A model generated the notes under the pieces. That model ran no database searches and was not told the DNA's origin. It worked only from the letters and a program-made list of their open reading frames with translations. Of a stretch of DNA of 14,453 bases, positions 7,701 to 13,613 are shown piece by piece; the stretch's first letter is position 1; every line of letters starts with the position of its first letter. Both the position numbers and the translations under genes were made by a program. This DNA comes from an uncultured Bacteroides sp. (GTDB lineage Bacteria > Bacteroidota > Bacteroidia > Bacteroidales > Bacteroidaceae): assembly GCA_959606905.1 (NCBI GenBank), contig CAUHML010000074.1, forward strand, positions 1 to 14,453, given 5' to 3'.

Positions 7701-9258
7701 TAGAATCATTGATTCTTTGATAGCAGTTAGATAGTAAATCTAACATTTGGGCATATGCAGAGATAGATGGCTCAACTGTTTTATCTGCCATAATATCTTT
7801 TATGCTAAGATAATCGGCTATTGCTTTATCATATTCTTGATTTAAATATTCAGTAAAGGCTTTGCTCTTTATGTATGATAAACATTGTTTGCTCTGTTTC
7901 TCTGGACAACAATTTATAAGCTGCTGATAAATAGAAATAGCTTTGTCGTATTTTCCAATGTTGTATGCTTTATAAGCCTCTGCCATACTCTCCATTAACA
8001 GATGATTCTCACAAAAGCTGAAGCTGTTTGTTTGAGTGATTTTTTTTGCAGTTTGCAGGAAGTATTCTTCGTCATTTAAGATACTGAATAAAGGATAAGA
8101 GCTGGCAAATATCTCTATCAGTTGCTTGGTTTGATATTTATTTGTGGAGAGTGAATCAATGAGTCTGGAGTTGAAGGCTTTATGTAACCAGTGTTTGGCT
8201 TTGTCAAAACTACGCTCTTCTTCCATTCTCATATAATAGTTTCCGAGTTTTAAATAAATCGTCGCTGTTTCCACAGAGTATTCCCCATAGTTCTCTAAAG
8301 CGATGTCTAATGCTCTTTGATATAGCGCTAACCCTTTTTTTCTGACTTCATAAGGTTGCGGAATAAGTATATTACCCGCATATAATGTTGCCAAAGAAGT
8401 TGCTATGATATATTCGTTTGCATTTCCCTTACGGTTAAGTCCCGAAATTTTCTTCAACGCTTCTTCACCGAATTCTATAGCACCGTTAATGTCGTTGGTA
8501 TTGGTAAGCAAATTTATGCCTGCCTGAATAATGAGCCCGTAAATACTGTCATTTGCGCTACTAAAAGGAGCATTCATTGAGGGTTCGGCAAATAATGCTG
8601 CGGCATCGTTAATTTCAATGATGTCTTTGATATCATCGAAATTTATTTTGTTTCTTACAGCTAAGACGAAGGGTATGATGTTGTTGGCAATTTTCTTCCC
8701 CCATTCAGGATTTTTTAAATAGATGGGGACGATTTCTTTAATGCAGGTAGTGGCTTCTTTAATATTTTCCGTTATGCAAAATAACGGTAATAAATTAGTT
8801 AAGGTATTGCCATAGAATGGATGGTTTTCTCCTATGCATTCTTTTTCACTTTTTCCACACTCTTTTATTGCAGAAATTCCTGCTTCTAAATTGCCTTCTG
8901 ACAAGAACTTCTCTCCGATGGCTGAAAGGGAATCCGATAGAACGGTCAAGCGTCTGTCTACAGGAATAATAGTGTAATATTGGTAATGTTTTTGGGCTGT
9001 TTGTATTTCTCCCAGCTTATAGTAACAACTCCCCAGCCACATTGCCGAATACTCCCTGCGGTTACTCGTCGAATCAAGTTCTGCTTTGTCTATTTTATCG
9101 CTTTCAGTAAATAGGGGAATGGCAGCTTTATAATCCTTTTGGTTATAAAGCTCCACCCCTTTGGCAAAGAGAGAATCTGATTTGAGCAGTGCCTGTTTAT
9201 TTTGTGAATGACTATATATGCATATAAATAAACTTAGGGTAAAGAAAATTCGTCTCAT
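4777..9258 (-). CDS. Exported TPR-CHAT protein, putative caspase-like cysteine protease
   Basis: The product has 1493 residues from ATG 9258. An upstream in-frame ATG at 9294 would add 12 residues. I prefer 9258 because it puts MRRIFFTLSLFICIYSHSQ directly at the N-terminus as a compact signal peptide. The next thousand or so residues are helical TPR-like repeats (for example KGVELYNQKDYKAAIPLF, AYNIGKYDKAISIYQQL, YLNQEYDKAIADYL, LAELYRDKGELATEQQYW). The C-terminal 400 residues or so are a CHAT domain: catalytic His in HIATHGFY (His codon 5380-5382, residue 1293), catalytic Cys in LSACQTG (codon 5149-5151, residue 1370), then GDGVFGLQRGFKKAGA, LMSLWKVDD and the terminal YYWAAFILLDAID. Both catalytic residues are intact. 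CHAT proteases are related to caspases and separase. Here export predicts action in the periplasm or at the surface. It is the middle gene of the cassette; substrate unknown. Confidence 0.93.
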   Translation of the reverse strand: MRRIFFTLSLFICIYSHSQNKQALLKSDSLFAKGVELYNQKDYKAAIPLFTESDKIDKAELDSTSNRREYSAMWLGSCYYKLGEIQTAQKHYQYYTIIPVDRRLTVLSDSLSAIGEKFLSEGNLEAGISAIKECGKSEKECIGENHPFYGNTLTNLLPLFCITENIKEATTCIKEIVPIYLKNPEWGKKIANNIIPFVLAVRNKINFDDIKDIIEINDAAALFAEPSMNAPFSSANDSIYGLIIQAGINLLTNTNDINGAIEFGEEALKKISGLNRKGNANEYIIATSLATLYAGNILIPQPYEVRKKGLALYQRALDIALENYGEYSVETATIYLKLGNYYMRMEEERSFDKAKHWLHKAFNSRLIDSLSTNKYQTKQLIEIFASSYPLFSILNDEEYFLQTAKKITQTNSFSFCENHLLMESMAEAYKAYNIGKYDKAISIYQQLINCCPEKQSKQCLSYIKSKAFTEYLNQEYDKAIADYLSIKDIMADKTVEPSISAYAQMLDLLSNCYQRINDSIQSRKYEDLSLKLREEAIQTNDGGNPYYFFQDKLSDIDNIINIYDTRRDFRKSIDFLKIKIDSIMNHTEIPDKNMVSDNYRRIGDRYVYLYDSENAHRYLNKAMTMITDTLDGYTYGGLLHSFSQLYKKVSIEPELSLQHSLHSVQVMSDFLIRSKDKLMANQIQVEFDMICNTWDKCYELFDYLGNSSDALACLDKKMDFIVSIKGKKHPMYIRTKSYKINKMFLQYAFSEERDIQKCRALNDSLLAILEHNKNDVYYDYSDIAMHYSIMKDTTNAILYHKKHLEELKRELSPNHTNNERYIETLTDIAELEGEENYIKQLKNNVAKSSQIGELRNLHFWSLCRLAELYRDKGELATEQQYWEKAISADIHNEYIGNVFKSLFDNYMKQNKEDRLLAYFRQGTNAITNRLKENFRNATEADRERIWEDYKQIPYTLGEYLLYRYHQGISPGEVYNNLLFRKNILLNSSISAINLIKHEGDSLLIKKYERMLSIEQELDRGDSYIQEGNRKISKEQAKKIADRFNTEIMQRAAILGDFTKSLECSWQDIQKELKPQDLAVEFTCFPIGKDSIMYAAITLKSKGMPQFIPLCEQKSIEEITDIYSTSTLYNLLWKPILTYSGNLPNIYFTPDGILHNIGIEYTMADSIPLQEKYNLYRLSSTRLLAQNKNRNNTKKAILYGGLQYDADSVSLIKEHLKYATRSYSPNLDTIVIDSLTLRGGVSYLPATLTEIKNIHASMQQINIQSELYSELQGTEESFKSLSGKQIDILHIATHGFYVNQKRSSESPHTSINKGMSKESSSLKRSGLLMSGANIALKKGANLKDVEDGILTAQEISTLDLRGLELAVLSACQTGIGDIAGDGVFGLQRGFKKAGANTLLMSLWKVDDNATHLLMTEFYKNLLAGESKFESLRKAQKYVRDYEEEIEITPNKRWESQIRQKMNKSKEPAPQKIKKIKRYASPYYWAAFILLDAID

Positions 9259-9320
9259 ACGCCGATTGATTATTGTATTTTGTCTTGATGGCATTTTCGC
9301 ATGACGAGATAACGAAAGTT

Positions 9321-10454
9321 TTAGTATCTCGTTTCTGCTTCAAACCCCAACTTATCTATTACATCCTGGGTAATGATGTCTGCCGGTGCTTTCAGTGTTG
9401 TAATAACCCATTGCTTGGTCAACTCATTCCATTGTTGGCTGGATACTACCTGCCAGCTGCGCGTCAATATGTCTTCCGAAGGTTCCATTGCTTTTCTTTG
9501 TTTCCGGTCTCTTTTCCAGTTCTTGCGATATTGTTCTGTTATGTCACAAGTCTCTTTCAATTCTATGGATAGCTTGTATTCTCCGGTACCGAAGCTGATG
9601 CGGTATTCATCGTTTTCATCGCGGAAGCCCATATAAGAACGGGGGACAATGAAGCTTTCGCCTCTGATTTTGTATTTGGGAGTTTCGTTCTCTTCCCGTA
9701 CATAACGAAAGAATCCATTCTTGTCAAGTTGGCTCGAATCGACAGGTATTTCCAATGAAAACTCCCCTAATTCCTGGTCCTTTTGTAATTGTACAATCTC
9801 GTTCATCCAAGATGAGGTAAGCTTCATGGTCATAGAGAGACAGAAGTTTTTCCTTTCTTCAAATGAAAAAGGAATGTCTAAGACGGAGTTAGGCAAATTG
9901 GAACGGGTTGGACAGATAATCAGTGTGTCGAGTGCCAGCTCAAATTTGGAGTGGTTTATGATACGGCTGATTTTACTTCGGTCAATGTGGCATGAGATAT
10001 AAAAAACAGTATCATTACCCTCTTTCCGCAAACATCCTATTCCGTCGAATCTCATGCCTTTGGGGTCTAACGCTCCATCGAACGAAGTTTCTTTATAGAA
10101 GTCGTTCATTTCCGATACAGTGCTGATTTGGGTGGTATATACATTTTCACTGCGGACGGTTTCCTCCCATTCCTCTTTTAGGCGCGAGTTTCGTGTCAAC
10201 AAGGAGCCTATGGCATTTACTCCCAAATCAATGAAGGACGTCACGTAACCAGATGCAATACCTTTAGCCGATTCTTTGCTGGCATTGAATAAATCTCCCA
10301 CATAACTGCGGGTAGAGTTTCTTTCTTCACATAAACTTTGAATTTCATCTGCTAAGTCGTCACTGCTGTAAATGAATGTTTCATACTTTACTGATTGTGC
10401 CAATGCTGTTATGGAACTTAGCAAGAATATTAAAAGAAATGATGGCTTTTTCAT
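9321..10454 (-). CDS. Exported protein of unknown function, first gene of the CHAT cassette
   Basis: The protein has 377 residues and I recognise no family. Residues 1-19 form a clear signal peptide (MKKPSFLLIFLLSSITALA, cleavage before Q20). Residues about 63-87 (KGIASGYVTSFIDLGVNAIG, then SLL) form an apolar, glycine- and serine-spaced stretch that could be a membrane-inserting or buried helix. The rest alternates beta-rich and charged segments, with a strongly basic patch at 310-321 (RKNWKRDRKQRK). Cys residues at 41, 141, 155, 181, 205 and 303 could form disulphides outside the cytoplasm. No metal-binding or hydrolase motif is evident. The gene is directly preceded by the best promoter of the window and ends 62 bp before the chosen CHAT start, so it is probably translated from the same mRNA. 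A role as substrate, anchor or inhibitor of the CHAT protein is possible but is only inferred from position. Confidence 0.8.
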   Translation of the reverse strand: MKKPSFLLIFLLSSITALAQSVKYETFIYSSDDLADEIQSLCEERNSTRSYVGDLFNASKESAKGIASGYVTSFIDLGVNAIGSLLTRNSRLKEEWEETVRSENVYTTQISTVSEMNDFYKETSFDGALDPKGMRFDGIGCLRKEGNDTVFYISCHIDRSKISRIINHSKFELALDTLIICPTRSNLPNSVLDIPFSFEERKNFCLSMTMKLTSSWMNEIVQLQKDQELGEFSLEIPVDSSQLDKNGFFRYVREENETPKYKIRGESFIVPRSYMGFRDENDEYRISFGTGEYKLSIELKETCDITEQYRKNWKRDRKQRKAMEPSEDILTRSWQVVSSQQWNELTKQWVITTLKAPADIITQDVIDKLGFEAETRY

Positions 10455-10512
10455 CTATTAAAGAGTTATGTTATTATTATTTGCGTATGCACTATCACTG
10501 TCATGTATTTTA

Positions 10513-10544
10513 CAAATTTATAGGAATGTGACGGACTTTGCAAA
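10513..10544 (-). promoter_or_regulatory. Consensus Bacteroidales promoter of the CHAT cassette
   Basis: On the minus strand TTTG (10541-10544), 20 bases, then TAAATTTG (10513-10520): an exact -33/-7 match of the primary sigma-factor promoter of Bacteroidales. It lies 59 bases upstream of the ATG at 10454. No comparably good promoter was seen in the two gaps inside the cassette, which supports a single operon 10454 to 2697. Confidence 0.75.
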
Positions 10545-10677
10545 AGTGTTTAGAATGTAAATGTACTATTGGCGATGTATCTGTGGTTATGCGGTTTTAA
10601 AATGGGATTAAGTGTGACAAATATTCTTCTTTAATATAGAAATATGCCTTTTTTATTTTTCACTTTACTTTTATCAT

Positions 10678-10685
10678 TACCTTTG
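10678..10685 (+). promoter_or_regulatory. Candidate -7 element of the HU-HIG/winged-helix gene
   Basis: TACCTTTG matches TAnnTTTG exactly. The upstream region is T-rich (TTTT about 18 bases before) but lacks a perfect TTTG. If it is used, the mRNA leader would be about 170 bases and would contain the four TTCGTT/AACGAA hexamers. Confidence 0.4.
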
Positions 10686-10743
10686 AAGGCTGATTTTAAT
10701 TCGTTAAAGCAGGCTTGTCTTTACGTTGTATCATGGTTGCCGT

Positions 10744-10767
10744 TTCGTTAAACAATAGTCTAACGAA
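10744..10767. repeat. 7-bp inverted repeat in the HU-HIG leader
   Basis: TTCGTTA (10744-10750) and TAACGAA (10761-10767) are separated by 10 bases, so the centres of the arms are 17 bases apart. This is part of the cluster of four TTCGTT/AACGAA hexamers. It could be an operator for a dimeric protein or an RNA hairpin in the leader. Confidence 0.4.
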
Positions 10768-10864
10768 GAGACGACTCTGGTGCAACGAAGAAAAATTACT
10801 GAAAGGATAACTTATTAAAGTTGATTCAAAGATTATAATTGTCTAATCAATACATTAATGTCTT

Positions 10865-11461
10865 ATGAGCGCTTATTATGATTTATACCAGAGTCCTCCG
10901 GACGAAAATGGTGAAGCCTCTTTGCTTCATGCACGTATCCTTCCCAAAGGGACCATCCCTGCCGACAAATTCCGTGAACTGGTTCACAAAGCTACAGGTT
11001 TCAGTCCAGCCATCCTTGACGGCACTTTACAGGCTATAACGGACGAACTGTACAGCTGGCTGGCAGATGGATGGATTGTGGAGGTGGGCGAACTGGGATT
11101 CTTCTCCTTGTCCTTGAAGTGTGACAAGACTGTGACAGATAAAAAGGATATCCGCTCTCCGTCCGTGCATTTCCGGAATGTGAATTTGCGTATCGGTAGT
11201 AAATTCCGCAAACGCTTTCAGACGATGGGGCTGGAACGGAAAGCGTCTCCTTACGTCTCCCACTCTAAATTGACTCAGGAGGAACGAAAGCAAAAACTAC
11301 TGCAACATTTGGATAAGTATGGTTGTATCACCCGTGCGGATTATGAACAACAGACAGGAAGGGCGAAGCATCAGGCTGTGGCGGATTTGAATCTATTTCT
11401 TGAAGAAGGGATCATCCGTAAATATGGTAGTGGAAAGACAGTGGTATATCTCAAGCCTTGA
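10865..11461 (+). CDS. HU-HIG family DNA-binding protein fused to a C-terminal winged helix
   Basis: The protein has 198 residues. Residues 1 to about 122 are the HU-HIG domain: strand and hinge with HARILPKGTIPADKF, helices DKFRELVHKATG and PAILDGTLQAITDELYSWL, the turn VEVGELGFFSLSL (72-84) equivalent to VRLGDFGSL in the other HU gene, then a beta arm ending in basic GSKFRKRFQ. Residues about 137-198 form a winged-helix-like segment: RKQKLLQHLDKYGCITRADYEQQTG, then HQAVADLNLFLEEGIIRKYG and the wing GKTVVYL. This is the HU plus winged-helix version of the family, so both halves may contact DNA. It is divergent from the CHAT cassette across a 410-bp regulatory region and could regulate it; that is inference. 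The next gene downstream has its own promoter. I saw no clear terminator, only a 10-base palindrome at 11470-11479. Confidence 0.9.
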   Translation: MSAYYDLYQSPPDENGEASLLHARILPKGTIPADKFRELVHKATGFSPAILDGTLQAITDELYSWLADGWIVEVGELGFFSLSLKCDKTVTDKKDIRSPSVHFRNVNLRIGSKFRKRFQTMGLERKASPYVSHSKLTQEERKQKLLQHLDKYGCITRADYEQQTGRAKHQAVADLNLFLEEGIIRKYGSGKTVVYLKP

Positions 11462-11510
11462 TTAATCTTAGTATATACTGCCGGAGCACTGATGATAATG
11501 AAAAAGAAAC

Positions 11511-11541
11511 TTTTTAAATTGCCGATTTGTTCTTAACTTTG
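11511..11541 (+). promoter_or_regulatory. Promoter of the lipoprotein-phosphatase pair
   Basis: TTTT (11511-11514), 19 bases, then TAACTTTG (11534-11541): an exact -7 element with a near-consensus -33. The -7 ends 30 bases before the ATG at 11572. It rules out the in-frame ATG at 11527, which lies upstream of and runs through the -7 element. Confidence 0.65.
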
Positions 11542-11571
11542 TCAAACAAAAAGCAATTAAAAAGAGAAAAG

Positions 11572-12045
11572 ATGAATGTAAGAGGAACATCTATGTGCTT
11601 GCTATGTGCCGGAGCACTGTTTGTGGCTTGTGGTAGCAAGAGTGGAAAGACTGCGGAAGTTGCTGAACAAGCCGATACGGTACATGTCGTTGGTGGTGAT
11701 AAGGATAAGCATGGTTGCATTGCATCTGCCGGATATACCTGGAGTGAGGTTCAGAAAGACTGTATCCATCTGTGGGAAAAAGGAGTCCGTATGAACGCTG
11801 TGGATGATGCGGAGAAGATGTTGTTTCTGGTGCTCAGTCCCGATTCTACCCAAGTGGAACTGTTCTTTTCGGAAGAAGAAATGCCGAATGAGATTCTGGA
11901 GCGCCGTGGCCTTCCTGCGGGGGGATATGTTTGGAATGTGGAAGATGATGATACAAAGAATGTGCGTTTGGAAGATGGAAGATGGACGGTCAGCCAGCGC
12001 GGTCGGCTTATTTACCGGCAGGCAGAAGAGGCTGCGGGGAACTAA
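11572..12045 (+). CDS. Small lipoprotein with a conserved Cys-pair motif
   Basis: The protein has 157 residues from ATG 11572. An upstream in-frame ATG at 11527 is rejected because it precedes the -7 element and would bury the signal peptide. The signal sequence ends in the lipobox LFVAC, with lipidation at Cys20, followed by GSKSG, so the product is membrane-anchored. The mature part contains HGCIASAGYTWSEVQKDCI (residues 48-65), with Cys49 and Cys64 likely to form a disulphide. This pattern, GC-x-SAGY-x-W...C followed by an aromatic, recurs in many small bacterial exported proteins, but I do not know its function. The C-terminal half is acidic and beta-rich (VELFFSEEEMP, GYVWNVEDDD, GRWTVSQRGRLIY). 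The phosphatase gene starts 12 bp after its stop, so the two are probably co-transcribed, although one product is exported and the other cytoplasmic. Confidence 0.85.
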   Translation: MNVRGTSMCLLCAGALFVACGSKSGKTAEVAEQADTVHVVGGDKDKHGCIASAGYTWSEVQKDCIHLWEKGVRMNAVDDAEKMLFLVLSPDSTQVELFFSEEEMPNEILERRGLPAGGYVWNVEDDDTKNVRLEDGRWTVSQRGRLIYRQAEEAAGN

Positions 12046-12056
12046 TATGTAGAGAA

Positions 12057-12854
12057 ATGGAGGATTTGAAGATATTGACAGAGTCTGTCTGCTGCATAGC
12101 CCGTGAAGCCGGATATTTCTTGAAAGAAGAGCGGAAAAACTTCAGCCGGGAAGCGGTACAGAAGAAACAAGCCCATGATTATGTCTCTTATGTAGACAAG
12201 GAGTCGGAGAAGCGGGTGGTGGCTGCGCTTCGGGAACTTCTTCCCGAGGCTGGATTTATAGCCGAGGAAGGTTCTGCTGTCTATCACGATGAACCCTACT
12301 GTTGGGTAGTGGACCCGTTGGATGGGACAACGAATTATATTCATGATAATGCTCCCTATTGTGTCAGCATCGCTTTGCGCGACAAGGATTCTTTGTTGCT
12401 GGGAGTTGTTTATGACCCTTGCCGGGATGAATGTTTTTATGCCTGGCAGGGAGGTGGCGCTTATGTGAATGGAGAACGGATGGAGGTCTCGTCTGTCCAG
12501 CAGGTGGAGGATGCCTTTGTAGTGACGGAACTCCCTTATAATTCCGACCGGTATGCACGTACCGGTGAGCATTTGATTCATGAACTTTACGGGCGTGTGG
12601 CAGGCATCCGCATGACCGGTTCCGCTGCGCTTGCCATCTGCTATGTGGCTGCCGGACGTTTTGATGCCTGGCTTGAGGCGTTTATCGGCAAATGGGACTT
12701 TTCTGCGGCGGCGCTGATGGTGCTGGAGGCTGGTGGAAGAATCACTGACTTTTGCGGTAGTGACGCCTTTTTGGACGGACATCATATCATTGCCACTAAC
12801 GGACTGCTGCATCCGTTGTTCTTGAAGTTGGCAGGTGAGGTCTTGCCATTATAG
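12057..12854 (+). CDS. Inositol monophosphatase family protein
   Basis: The protein has 265 residues from ATG 12057. The longer frame starting at 11982 overlaps the lipoprotein gene and adds a non-homologous stretch, so it is rejected. Family motifs are complete: E70-E71 in AEEGS, the metal-binding signature WVVDPLDGTTNY (D86, D89), and the second signature WDFSAAALMVLEAGG (214 is Asp). DYVSYVDKESE (41-51) matches the usual region before them. The superfamily hydrolyses phosphate monoesters with two or three Mg ions. Members include inositol-1-phosphatase and CysQ, the 3'(2'),5'-bisphosphate nucleotidase. The sequence alone does not separate these, so no symbol is given. It is cytoplasmic. 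It follows the lipoprotein gene at 11 bp and is closed by a terminator at 12862-12897. Confidence 0.92.
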   Translation: MEDLKILTESVCCIAREAGYFLKEERKNFSREAVQKKQAHDYVSYVDKESEKRVVAALRELLPEAGFIAEEGSAVYHDEPYCWVVDPLDGTTNYIHDNAPYCVSIALRDKDSLLLGVVYDPCRDECFYAWQGGGAYVNGERMEVSSVQQVEDAFVVTELPYNSDRYARTGEHLIHELYGRVAGIRMTGSAALAICYVAAGRFDAWLEAFIGKWDFSAAALMVLEAGGRITDFCGSDAFLDGHHIIATNGLLHPLFLKLAGEVLPL

Positions 12855-12861
12855 CAAACAA

Positions 12862-12897
12862 GGCGATGGAGTGTATTGCTCTGTTGCCGTTTTTTTA
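12862..12897 (+). terminator. Intrinsic terminator after the phosphatase gene
   Basis: GGCGATGGAG (12862-12871) pairs over 10 positions with CTCTGTTGCC (12879-12888), three of them G-U wobbles. The loop is 7 bases, and it is followed by GTTTTTTT (12889-12896). The wobbles make it orientation-specific for the plus strand. It separates the phosphatase from comF, so comF is served by readthrough or by a promoter I could not see in the short gap. Confidence 0.75.
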
Positions 12898-12907
12898 ATA
12901 CTATACG

Positions 12908-13612
12908 ATGAAAAACATAGTTAAAACCTGGTTCTTTTCTTTTGTCCATCTCTTTTTTCCGCGTCAGTGTGCCGTGTGTGGTGCTATCTTGCAAGAGGGT
13001 GAAGAGGGCATCTGCATGAAGTGCAATATGGATATGCCCCGGACAAACTATCATCTTCGTAAGGACAATCCGGTGGAACGTATGTTTTGGGGGAAGATAC
13101 CTCTGGAACATGCCACATCTTGTTTCTTTTACCATAAAGGGAGTGATTTCCGCCGCATTCTCCATCAGTTGAAATATGGAGGGAGGAAAGACCTTGGCGA
13201 AGTGATGGGGCGGTTTATGGCGGCGGAGTTGTCGGCTACCGGTTTCTTCAGTGATGTGGATGTCATAGTCCCCGTTCCTCTGCATCCGCGTAAGCAGAAA
13301 ATGCGTGGGTACAATCAGAGCGAATGTATAGCCCGCGGTGTTTCCGCTGTCACCGGTATTCCCGTAGATACTGCTTCCGTTGCCCGTATGAGGCATACGG
13401 AAACGCAGACCCGTAAATCCTCTTATGAACGGTGGGAGAATGTGGACGGTATCTTCTGTCTGCGTCGTGCTGACGCTTTTGCAAGGAAGCATGTACTGAT
13501 TATAGATGACGTATTGACTACCGGTGCCACCACTACGGCTTGTGCCGATGCGCTCAAGGAAGTGGAGGGTGTGCGCATCAGTGTATTGACACTGGCGGTA
13601 GCGGCCTCATAA
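12908..13612 (+). CDS. comF: ComF-family phosphoribosyltransferase-like protein
   Basis: The protein has 234 residues, about the usual length for the family. Two N-terminal Cys pairs (C21-AVC24 and C36-MKC39) form the zinc finger typical of ComF. The central FRRILHQLKYGGRKDLG (81-97) and the block VPVPLHPRKQKMRGYNQSE (121-139) are characteristic. The PRPP-binding loop of type I phosphoribosyltransferases is VLIIDDVLTTGATT (196-209). In naturally competent bacteria ComF is needed for DNA uptake or its processing in the cytoplasm, and homologs also occur in species not known to be competent. No enzymatic activity is settled. The stop lies only one base from the stop of the convergent outer-membrane gene, so there is no room for a terminator between the two coding regions and the transcripts must overlap. 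Confidence 0.92.
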   Translation: MKNIVKTWFFSFVHLFFPRQCAVCGAILQEGEEGICMKCNMDMPRTNYHLRKDNPVERMFWGKIPLEHATSCFFYHKGSDFRRILHQLKYGGRKDLGEVMGRFMAAELSATGFFSDVDVIVPVPLHPRKQKMRGYNQSECIARGVSAVTGIPVDTASVARMRHTETQTRKSSYERWENVDGIFCLRRADAFARKHVLIIDDVLTTGATTTACADALKEVEGVRISVLTLAVAAS

Positions 13613-13613
13613 G

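Larger units (their letters stand above)
10455..10864. promoter_or_regulatory. 410-bp divergent intergenic region between the CHAT cassette and HU-HIG/winged-helix gene
   Basis: This is the only gene-free stretch over 300 bases. It holds the cassette promoter (10513-10544, minus strand), a candidate -7 element for the plus-strand HU-HIG gene (10678-10685), and four copies of the hexamer TTCGTT/AACGAA within 90 bases (10700-10705, 10744-10749, 10762-10767, 10784-10789). The first two are in one orientation and the last two in the other. The middle pair extends to a 7-bp inverted repeat, TTCGTTA / TAACGAA, with a 10-base spacer. No tRNA, IS end or open reading frame of note was seen here. Confidence 0.6.

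Noticed and set aside
9259..9294. Extended N-terminus of the TPR-CHAT protein from ATG 9294
   Set aside because: It would place 12 extra, partly basic residues before a compact signal peptide that starts at ATG 9258. It is not excluded, only less likely.
10455..10864. CRISPR array, IS element, integrase or att-site near the CHAT cassette or tRNA
   Set aside because: I looked for regularly spaced repeats, transposase or integrase motifs and repeated tRNA 3' ends in the window and found none. The tRNA-Asn 3' end occurs only once.
11470..11479. AGTATATACT palindrome after the HU-HIG/winged-helix gene
   Set aside because: It is AT-only at the core, too short and without a T-tract, so it is not supported as a terminator.
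11498..11536. Mini open frame MKKKLFKLPICS before the lipoprotein gene
   Set aside because: It has only 12 codons and overlaps the -33 and -7 elements of the lipoprotein promoter, so it is probably not transcribed from its start.
12042..12812. 256-codon open frame on the minus strand opposite the phosphatase gene
   Set aside because: It is fully antisense to a gene with complete family motifs. Its translation has no recognisable domain or signal peptide. Long antisense frames are expected in the GC-richer genes here.
12782..13492. 236-codon open frame on the minus strand opposite comF
   Set aside because: The comF frame has the zinc finger and PRPP loop. The antisense product is low in recognisable structure and starts inside the comF coding region.
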